Shown one piece after another: positions 33,199-44,900 of a stretch of DNA of 64,000 bases. Position 1 is the first letter of the stretch, and each line of letters starts with the position of its first letter. Below the pieces are notes generated by a model. That model worked only from the letters and a program-made list of their open reading frames with translations. It was not told the origin of the DNA and did no database searches. The position numbers were made by a program, and so were the translations under genes. Source of the DNA: Anolis sagrei (Eukaryota; Chordata; Lepidosauria; Squamata; Anolidae); NCBI RefSeq assembly GCF_037176765.1, contig NC_090025.1:178544040-178608039 (forward strand). The letters run 5' to 3'.

Positions 33199-36100
33199 CT
33201 GAAAGAGAAATAATAGTTTAAATAACATTTATTTTAAAGACTCTCATACATTAAGAGAGTTTGCCTACTTTTGCCTTCTCTCTGCAGCAAAGTGAAGTAA
33301 GCAGTTATATGATCATTATTCTTTCCTGAGAGTTCACCTTGAACACCATAAACATTTAAGAATACTTAGTTGGATGTATGTCGCTCTGAATTTGAAGGTG
33401 ATGTAGTGAAAGTTGAAAGCAGTAGAAAAATCTGAGGTTTTCCACCTCTGCGTTCCAGAAGACCTGAAGACACTTAAAGCAGTGATTCTCAAGCTGTGAT
33501 CCTCCAAGTGGTTTTGGATCTCATATCCATAATTTGAGCATAGACCAAGATGGATGCCCTTCTGGGAGTTGAAATCCAAAACCACTGAAGCACATACTTT
33601 TGACAACCGTTGCCTTAGGACTGTCCGTGTGAGAGCAGTAACATAAAAGCTCTAGTGCATAGCAGTCTTTCCAGCTTCCACATTCTGTATTATATTCAAG
33701 AATGTAAAGTATAATTTGCTCCTCTGTCACCAGTTCTGTAGCTAGATCCATTTGTTTCTATACTTCTTATATAATGTACCTAGTAAGTGAGGCCTAGGGC
33801 TTGTGGAGACATGCGATGGTGCAAGTTGTGCCCAGGGTTTCTGCTGGTTTGGTCTTTGCGGGGTCCTACTGCGAGTCATCATTTGATGCTGTCCAAGAGG
33901 CGTGCCTGAGGAACGGGTTTGCACAGATCCCGCATTATGACTGGTAACGTTGAGATCGGCAGCCTCCAAAGGCAAATCCCAGAGCTCGGGGTCATCTGAA
34001 ATAAGTTGAACATTAGTAGCGATGGCTCAACTATTGACCATTCAAGTCTGATTACTATTAGGACCAAATTGTAACAGAGGCAGGCACAACCAGGATAAGG
34101 CTAGACATTCATGTAGCAAACATGCATATTAAAATAAAACCTGAAGTTCTCCACAACAAGATGAACACATGGACCCACTGTTTCATCCCTTATAGCCTTC
34201 CTGAATGCCCCCCTTTCACCAGAAAAATAGTTGTGTAACAAGCGAACCAGAGGAAAGAAGCAGTTTACTTTTGATTCATAAGCATTCCATTAGCTGTCCT
34301 TCACACATTTTAGAAAGGCAAAATTGCCAGCACACAATTTCTTCACTCACCTGCAAGGAACTCTTCCGCTACAGAAGGCTCCAGTTGGGCTGAATTGGCA
34401 TGTTTCATCGCAGGGAGACTGCATTCTTCTGGAAAGAGATAAAAGAGGATACTAGAGCTGACACAGGTAATACAACATTTCTGGATTTAGATTATTGACA
34501 TAGACACATTTGCTTTCAAATCTGGAGAGGAAAAAAAGAATTGTATTGTCGAAGGCTTTCATGGCCGGAATCACTGGGTTGTTGTAGGTTTTTCAGCCTG
34601 TATGGCCATGTTCTAGAACATGGCCATACAGCCTGAAAAACCCACAACTCAGAAAAAAAAATGTAATTTTGGTTTTTTACAAAACCATTAGCATAGTTGA
34701 AATAATATAACCAATAATTGAACTGTGGAACTTTTTCAGCTAGGCAGATTGATAAGGTGAATAATGCTCTGGGTCAAGATTTCTTCAGCAGTTGTTCCCT
34801 TCATCCCCTCCATTCATACAGATGAGTTGCTCCTGTTGATTTGAGTCTTTCAGGCTACAATTATTTCCAAAATGGGGGAAAAAAACATGTGTAATCTCCA
34901 ATTTGAACCATTATATCTAACCGGTATGGTTAATTAATGCTGCAAAATATCTCATTTCATCAATTTGGTTGAGACTTCAACTTTTCCAAAAGATGAATTT
35001 GGGGACTGTCTAGTGATTATTACTTTTTGTTTATTAATCAGCTAAACTGCTTGCTGAGTAACAAACAAAAGGTACTGCCCATTGCTTGAAAAAAACTTTG
35101 CAATTTAATACATTCACTGATTTTAATTGATGTTTAATAATTTGTGTTTTAATTGTCTGATTTTAATTGGAATGGTTTATTTTAAGATGTGTGTACGGCA
35201 TCAAATTGCTGCCTATTGTAAGGCCGCCCTGAGTTCTCTGCGGGGTGAGAAGGGTATGGTATAAATATGGTAAATAAATAATAATAAATTACAGAATATT
35301 CTGCACCTTTTTTAGCAAAAAATACCCATTTTTAAAGTTTGATTAAAAAATAATCTGCAACATAATTAATGCACTGCTTAATCAAATCTGGCAGCTTCAA
35401 ATTTGATGGTTTTCTTTATGTGTCTATTAGGAAGCATAGATAGTAGTCTTGTGCATTTCTATAAAATCACTATCCATTTCTGTTTGTTTCATTTGTAAGG
35501 CCCTATTTTAGTTTTTGAGCGTCTCTCCCAAAAACACCTTTCCAAATAAGCTTTTTCATCCCAGTTCCAAAAAAAACAAATGTTTTCACCCCACTGGTAG
35601 CAATGCATGGACTTTCCTCACCCCTCTTCCCCTCAGTTCTAGGGCTAGCACTCACCTGCAGGACAAGCCCTGGCAGGGACAGGCGCTTTGGGCCTGCTTG
35701 CCACACACACTCTCCTTTGAAAGTGTGTGTGTGTGTGTGGCGAGCAGACCTAAAGAGCCTGCGCCTGCCAGGGCCTGCAGCCAAGTGCCAAGTAAGAGGT
35801 CCTGGCAGACGCGGTTGCTTTGGGTCTGCTCGCCACAAACACATTCTCTTTCCAAGGAGAGTGTGTATGTGGCGAGCAGGCCCAAAACACTCGCGCCTGC
35901 CAGAGCTTGCAGTCAAACACCCAGTGCCTCTTACCAGGCGCTCGGCTGCAGGCCCTGGCAGGCAAAACGCCAAATAGGCTGAACGTCAAGTAAGGGGTGA
36001 TGATTGATCATGCTAAGATATGAACTGAATGGGTTTCAGAAGAAAACCTGAACACAATGCTAATTCACAAGGATAGGATGGCTGTCTGTGATGCTTAATA

Positions 36101-39100
36101 GGAGCCCCTCTCATTGGACAAAGGCTATACTGCAATACAACCTTGTGTTTTTTTCATTTATTATATATGTATATTGGTCATGGGCCCGATTACCGTTTCC
36201 TTCATTTCATTCGTGTTTTGTTTATTCGGAAGACATGAAATAGTACATCCCCTCTGATACGGACATACCAGTGAAATGAAAGGCAAGTGGGAATGGTAAC
36301 CTTTTGGTTGCCTGATTTTTGGCGCTTGGCTGCAGGCCCTGGCAGACCTGGGCGCTTTGGGACTACTCACCACACATGCACACACTCTCTTTCCAAAGAG
36401 AGTGTATACTTGGCGCTCGGCTGTAGGCCCTGGCAGGCACGTTCACTTTGGGCCTGCTCGCCATACATGCACTCTCCTTGGAAAAAGAGTGCATGCGTGG
36501 TGAGCAGGCCCAAAGCGCATGAGATACAATGACATATTTAAAACAGGAGGAAGGATCGGTCTGCCATTCTGAGCTTCTGATATTACACCAATTGCAGATT
36601 CTTATTAATATTTTACCTAGATCTGTAGCTTTGCAAGCTGAAGTATCTGATTGGATTTGCTGTTTTTTCAGCATCTCTTGTCTGAACTGCTGCTGAAGTT
36701 CCTTCTGCCGTAATTTCCGCTGGTAAGTTGCATCACACTCCAAGGCCAGGGAGGCCTCGCTATGAAAAAAACAAGCCGATCATTTTTACCAATATTGTCA
36801 CACACTCCAGTGAGATCCATATCAGAGAAACAGTGCATCTGATTTGGGCTTTATGGCAGACCTCAGTTGGGTATCCAAGGTGCTGAATCCCCTCCTTAAA
36901 AAGGTTCAGCATCTTTGCTTGGATAAAAATGTTTACTATGCAGCATTTTTCCGAATGAAGCAGAGAGTGTTTGAGGACTGGGACATCCATAGGGATACTA
37001 AGGTGCTTGTTTATAAAGCTATTATCCTCCCAACCCTGCTGTATGCCTGCGAAACGTGGACTGTCTACAGATGTCACATGCAACTCCTAGAACGATACCA
37101 TCAGCGCTGCCTCTGGAAAATCCTGCAAATCTCTTGGGAAGACAAGCGGACAAATGTCAATGTGCTGGAAGAAGCGAAGACCACCACCATTGAAGCAATG
37201 GTCCTCCGCCATCACCTCCGCTGGACCGGCCACGTTGTCTGGATGCCCGACCACCATCTCCCAAAGCAGTTGCTCTACTCTGAACTCAAGAATGGAAAGC
37301 AGAATGTTGACGGGCAGGAAAAGAGATTTAAAGATGGGCTCAAAGCCAACCTTAAAAACTCTGACATGGACACTGAGAACTGGGAAGCCCTGGCCTGTGA
37401 GCGCTCCAGGTAGAGGTCAACTGTGACCAGCAGTGCTGCAGAATTTGAAGAGGCACGAATGGAGGGCAAAAGAGAGAAATATGCCAAGAGGAAGCTGTGT
37501 CAAGCCAACCCCGACCGGGACCGCCTTCCACCTGGAAACCAATCCCCTCACTGTGGGAGACGATGCAGATCAGGAATAGATGGATACTGAATTTGAGTAA
37601 GGATGAAAATCACAGTGTGACTGTAACACAAATGCTATTTATTTTCAAACTCTCGGAATGCATGCCCATTGCAAAATGTGAACTGACCAGAGCACTTACC
37701 TGTTCTGCTGGTCTTGCTCGACCGAGCTTCGCGAAGAGTTCCACTGGTCAGAACTGCCAGGGGTGGCTGCGGACAGATGATTTTGGCCTTTGCTTGCCTT
37801 TTGCAAGCAGCTACCATATCTTGCTTTTTCTACCGCAGGCTCAAAGTCCTGTCGTTTAGCTTTGCTTAAATCAAGATCTGGAGGCATCTAGTAAAAAGAA
37901 TGGGGGAAATGGTGTTCAGTAGCCAGAGAGATTCAAGATGCAACAGAAGCATTTCACAGACTGGCAAAGCCTCATAACAGACATGCCTCTTTCCTGACAG
38001 AATTTGCTTAATCACATCAGGCTTTTAACCCTTGTCAACTGAGCAAGTGAGGTTTATTTGTGTTAACTTAATGGATTTCTCACTCAGGTTCAGTCAGTAA
38101 CATGTACTTTATGGATCAGCCTTGATTTCTGACAATAAAAACTGAAGTCTTTGGAGTTTGTGGCTCTTTTTGCAAGGAACCTCACAGCTTTTAACGTTCT
38201 TGGGAGAGCTTGAGAGATCAAATCAAGTGTTCCTTTGATGTAACTTGCAGTTTTTCATCCGACATCCAAGAGCCATCATGGATAGCAGAACAATTAAAAG
38301 TGACTAACTCCATGGGCTGTGGGCAGTTAATAGCAGAATGATCAGAAGGCAGAAGCTTAAGTGATGATTCACTTGGGTGAGGCAAATGCAAAAGAACCCA
38401 GTTTGTAAGGATAACTGGAGAGTAAAGGGCTTTTTTTTAAAAAAAGAGGAAAATTAATATAGTATTTATTTATTTATGACATTTCTATCCCATCTTTCTT
38501 ACACACACACCCGGGAGGGGAGGGGGGGAAAGGGACTCTAGGTGGCTTTACATACAGGCAACAATTTGATGCCCTAAAATGCAATGTACACTCAAATAAA
38601 TATTAAAACAGAATTTAAAAGTACATTAAAACAATGAAAACATTTAAAAACAATACCTTCAAAGTTAAGCACATAATCCACAAGTACAATCCGGGCCATT
38701 CCAATGGTCATTGTACATTGTTCCAAGTCTATCTATTGCACAAGTTCCCTAAAGGCTTGGTTATAAAGCCATGTTTTCACTCTCTTGTGGAAGGTCAGAA
38801 GGGAGGGGACTGACCTAACATCACTGGGGAGGGAGTTCCACAGCCGTGGGGTCACGACTGAGAAGGCCCTGTCTCTCATCTCCAGCAGATGATCTTAAAA
38901 CTCTGCAGGAGATACATTCAGATAGATAAGCTGGGCCAGAACCATTTAGAGCTTTGTAGGCTGAAGCCAGCACTTTGAATTGTGCTCGGTAGTGGACTGG
39001 CAGCCAGTGGAGTTGACATAACAGTGGGGTTGTATGCTTCCTGTACACCGCTCCAGTGAGCAGTCTGGCTGCCACCCGTTGAACCATTTGTAGCTTCCAA

Positions 39101-41883
39101 ACAGTCTTCAAAGGCAGCCCCACGTAGAGCGTGTTGCAGTAGTCTATTCGGGATGTAACCAGAGTGTGGATTACCATGGCCAAGGGTACAGGCGTAACTG
39201 GCCACCACTGAAACCTGGAGTTCAGCAATGAGTTCAGAAGAATTCCCAAGCTGCGATTCTATTATGATGTCTCTGAAAGATTATATGATGTCTCTGAAAG
39301 ATTCATTATTTTAACTGTATGTTTAAAAATACTACATAGATTACTTTAAGAAGCCTTCTAGACAGAACAGAACGTGGGGTAGAAAATAAAAAGGATGCTG
39401 CAGCTTTAGGACTATGTCCCTCCTGAAGTTTTACTAGTCATCCTCACCACTCATCATAGTCATGAAAACACGTTACGTAATTTATATGATCTATATGCTC
39501 ACTTGAACTGTGGTGCTGGAGGAAAGTTCTGAGAGTGCCTTGGACTGCGAGAAGATCCAACCAGTCCATCCTCCAGGAAATAAAGCCCGACTGCTCATTG
39601 GAGGGAAGGATACTAGAGACAAAGCTGAAGTACTTTGGCCACATCATGAGGAGACAGCAAAGCCTGGAGAAGATAATTATGCTGGGGAAAGTAGAAGGAA
39701 AAAGGAAGAGGGGCCAACCATGGGCAAGATGGATGGATGGCATCCCTTAGGTGATGGGACTGACCTTGAAGGAGCTGGGGGTGGTGACGGCCGACAGGGA
39801 GCTCTGGCGTGGGCTGGTCCATGAGGTCACGAAGAGTCGGAGACGACTGAACGAATGAACAACAACAACATGTGCTCACTGCAGAATTTGGCATTTTCAC
39901 TGCAGGAAGGTAGGTTTCTTGGCTGAAATCGGAACTATGTTATACAACTGTTGGGAGCTCAAAGCAACACACCTGACGGGGAAGTTTATTCACTGACCGC
40001 AAATAATCTTTGTCCAGGATGCAGTTCCCAAGAGCATTACCAAAGCACCTGAGGGGGAGAGAGAGAATGTTGTTTAGAATGCAGCTCCCTGTCCTTACGG
40101 ATCTCGTGAGTTATGAACAAGTTAGCACTTACTTTAGTGCTCTCTTCAGTCCATCTGTAACAGCCTCTTTCCTGGCTTTTTCGAGTGATAAGGCCTTAGA
40201 CTTCAAACCTTCACTTACTCCATAACCAACATCTTCATGGTATGCCCCATCCTGCAATGTGAGTAAACTGTAAGAGCCACTACATAGCCCTTTGCCTGTA
40301 AGTCATTTCAATGACCTTACTCTTCATTCTTATTTTGTGTAAAAATAAGCCTAATGGGGCATTGCAGCTATTTTAGTTTTCTGAAATTCTCAGGGATTTG
40401 GAATGAATTTAATCTGCAAAATTATGCTAGTGAAGCATGTTTTAACTTTTAGAGTTAAAAAACTTTAAACTTTTTAGAATCAGAACCTCACCTTGGAAAG
40501 TGCAAGCAAACAGAAAATAATAAATGGCAAGGCCAACATACTGCAATTTGTATAACTTGACACTTGGAAAATCAGAGACTTATGTTTTAAGCAAGGGCTT
40601 TCTTCTTCTTTAGAATCTTACTTGATGTGAAAAGCCAAACAGAGAAAATGTAATCCTTGTCAACCACTGATAGCACTGATAACAATGAGGGGGCATCTTT
40701 TTAACTGACGAGCAGCAACATTGGCAGCATTTATGTGCATAGTATCAATATCACAAAGGTACATCCCTCCATTTACCTTAAGTTGGACTTTCACAAAGGC
40801 ACAGACACCCACATAGAACTTGCCATTGTTTAGGTCAACAAAATCTGTACAAAAGCAGAAATAAACAATTACACCAATGATTAGAGGGCATGGGCAGATG
40901 GCTTTTGGACAATGCATTTTAATAATATTTTTTCATGTCACAAGGGACTTGAGAAATTGCAAGTCACTTCTGGTGTGAGGGAATTAGCCGTCTGCAAGGA
41001 CGTTGCCCAGGGAACGCCCGGATATTTTACCATCCTGTGGGAGGCTTCTCTCATGTCCCCGCATGGGGTGCTGGAGCTGACAGACTGGAGCTCATCTGCA
41101 CTCTCCCTGGATTCAAACCACCTATCTGTCAGTCAGCAGTCCTGCCGGCACAAGAGTTTAATCCATTGCGCCACCAGGGAATCCTATTTTATGAAGGATT
41201 AGACATGTTGAAGTGGGTTCGAGGAAAAGCAATGGAAATTGTTATTAGCATAGAAAAAAAGGCCTTTGTGGAAAGGCTGAAGGAGCAGTGTATGTTTATC
41301 TTGCAGAAGAGAAAACAAAGGAGATACATGATCATACTGTTAAAATACTTGAGGGGCTACCATATAGGACAGGACAAATACTTTTTCTCTACTAGAACAG
41401 ATTACAGGAGTACAATTAATGGACACGATACAGAGGGGAAAACAAAATAATGAACCATAGACTGAAAACATTAAATCAACATGCCAGTTCTGATCAAGTT
41501 ATGCAGGAACTGTAGTACCCCCATCTGACTATGGTACTGATCGCCCACAAAAGTGAAGTGATGCTCAGGGTTTTAAAATAAAGGCTTTTGTCATACATGG
41601 AGCAAGAATAGCTGATGTAGAAATCATTTAAAATTATTTTACTTATATTATGCATTTTGGTATTGTAGGTTTTTATGGAGCTTGTTTGAATAATTATGTT
41701 TATTTAATTATTAATTTTATTTTTGTTTAGTAATATATGAGTTTATATTGATGCTACTTTGCACTGTTTTTGATTTATGTGTTTATGTGTTAATTGCCTT
41801 TTTGCCCCGAAGCCACCCTGAATCCCCCTAGAGACATACGGCAGCCTATAAATACTAATACTAATAATAACAATAATAATAAC

Positions 41884-41914
<31 letters not shown>

Positions 41915-44900
41915 GGAAACACAACAAGATTAGTACACAGCAAACAAGATCACTATGCTGGTTGTTGTATTGGATCATATGTCAGACACTTCCCAAGTAT
42001 CTAGGACTGTATCAGCAAATAATGCGTAAAGATCCCAGTAGGGCGGCCTTTTGCAGCTGACATTGTAATTTTGTCCGCCCCAATTGTGTTTAAGTGCAGG
42101 CCGAGGTCTTTATGCACTGCGCCCAATGTGCCGATCACCACTGGGACCACCTTTACTGGCTTGTGCCAGACTCTGCAGTTCAATCTTTAAATCCTCGTAT
42201 CATGGTGTTGTTGTTGTTGTTGTTGTTAAGCTTGTTTCAGAGAACAGGCCCCAGGGTCAAAATGCAAACTCACACTGGGTAATGAAATACACTAAACAGA
42301 GAAGTCCAGCCCTGAGTTTGAAAGATGTGAGCAAGTTACTTGATGAATCAAGCTTTGGAGGTCTCTCTTTCATAGGGTTGCCATAAGTTGGAGTCAATTT
42401 GATGGCCCACAATAACAACAGTACCAAAGATTTTGAACCAACTGCTCAGAATTGTTGTAGTAACTCTTCAAGCAGAGAATGGAAAATCATCTGCTCTGGA
42501 TTTCCACTGCTCAGTAGAATATTGCATGGGATGCCTAAGCAGAGAGACCTCTACGATTTTGGGATTAGAAAACAGAATGTGGAGCACCACTTTCCAATAT
42601 TTTTAAGGCCAAATTCAGCCAGCTAAAAATTGGGTGCATACTGCTAATCATTCTAACCCACAGCATTATAACAATTTAGTCTCATTCATGTTAATATTCA
42701 GTGGCAGAATCAACAAGGTTCTCATCAGTTTATGTTTAATTTATTTGACTAGACAGCTTCATTAGTAGCAACATTTTAGAATTCTCAAGAGCATGAGCAA
42801 TATTGCCTTCTGGGAATCTGAACATTAGAGATGACTATTGTGTAAATCCTTAATAATTCTTCCATGTAGGATCAGAGTATTCTCTGGCATGTTTTATTTC
42901 TTCCATAGAAGTCTGAATCTAAACAGTTTCAAGCAACTTAAATACAAAATCAAAGGTAGCTGAAGCATAAGGTAATACATGTGATAGTCAAAGGTAGGGA
43001 AAATGTGGCCCCAGGGATGCTTTCCAGTCAAAGCTCACCCAACTTTCTGAAAACATTTTTATGCCAAAATGTAGCAGCATTCTTGGCCTTTTACATGAGA
43101 AACCTCTCCCATGAACTGCATAAACCTAGCTCATGTGGTTTTAGCAGGCTGGATTACCCCCAAAAATACATATAATATATTATATATTATATTATTAGCA
43201 TAGTACAATATCAGTATTAAATGTTACTATATTGTACTATACCATTATATTGTAATATTATTAGTAATATTACATGTAATATAAATATATACTTATATTA
43301 TTAGTATTAGTATTATATTGCATAACATTATAAATAGTATATAGATATATATACTATATATTACATTACATATATTTATTTATTTACGACATTTATATGC
43401 TGCCCTTCTCACCCCGAAGGGGACTCAGAGCAGCTTACAAGGTATACATTACATACAATATATTATATTATTAGTATAGTTCAATATCAGCATTAAACAT
43501 TGCTATATTGCACCATACCACTATATTGTAATATTATTAGTAATATTACATGTAATATAATTATATGATTATAATATATTATTATATTATATTGCATTAC
43601 ATTATAATATTATAAATATTATATGTATATACAATATATATATACAATAATACAACATGCCTTTTTGTGACACAGAGTCAGACAGAAATTGATTTGCGAT
43701 TGCAAAAAGTGTCCTCATAGGTCCAAGAAATCTCAGTGGAGGGAGAAGAGTGGCACACTGGATGGAGCAGAGCATATTTTGAGCCAAAGATTTCACATAG
43801 ACTAGGACATGGCTCCCTAAAACACATGGAAGGCCAATGCAGCTTTCAGACCCCAAGGAGTTGTCCATCTGTAGTCTAAATATTATGTTTCTAGTTTAGA
43901 TAACAGGAAATTGGAGAACAGTATTAGCAGCGAACAGTAAAAGGGATAATGAGATCATTTGGCAGCAATTGCAATAGGATTGAAAACATGAGTGTGCAGA
44001 GTCAATATTGTTAGGAGGATGTTTTACAGGAAAATCTAACTGCAGAGAAAGTGAGTAATGAAGATTGGTGTTTAGGAGAAACACAGAAGATGATATCATG
44101 AATTAAAGATTAGCAGATGGATGTGCTGTGGAGGTGGCAGAATTATCATACCCATTTGCTATTTCAGACATGCAAATCCCAATCAGTATGTAACAAGGCC
44201 ATACCCCCCACCCAAAAGCCATTGTTGATACAGTCAACTCATTCTTTTTTAGCCAGTAAATTAACTGTTTCAAGCTGCCATTTCAGTGACTAACTCAAAA
44301 ACTGCGTTGTCCATCTATCCTCCTACTATGAAAGTGGGATAGAGGAACAATTTTCACGATTTCCTCCTTTAGCTCCCCTAAGCCACCTGCCATGCTGTTC
44401 AAGAAGCTCCCTCAACGAGCAAAGTTTGCTCCCCAATCCCATTAATGGAAACCACTCCACTGTTGGATCCAAGTGTCTTCTGTAAGCAGCACTCCACTGT
44501 CTATTAAAACCCTTTGGTTTATTGGTTCCTTCTGCTCAGATGGCATTTTGAACAGGAACTTTTTTTATCACATTTTCTCTTAGCATCGGACAAGTGGTCT
44601 AAGTTTTTATTCGTGCTTACCAACATTCTGCTGAGTGACAGAATGAGCCCAGCCATTGTAGCCAAACATTTCATTAGCCAGACTGATAACCCTGTGTCCT
44701 TCAATGTAACAAACCTGAAGAGCACAAAGAAAGGGAAATATGATTTTGCTGTAGTGTATTTCTCTCCTGCTCCTATATTATATTAGAACTTATGAATAGG
44801 ATCAATGTATAACATAAAAATAATGCCCACTTAAAAATTAATCAATTCATTGATATAATGGATGCACATATTTGCTTCTCTGTAACAGTGATTATGTAAG

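Noticed and set aside
35503-35989. Several overlapping 77-156-codon frames on both strands
   Set aside because: All lie in the palindromic GC-rich repeat, so each frame on one strand has a mirror on the other. Cys/Arg/Pro-rich low complexity, no start context, no relatives.
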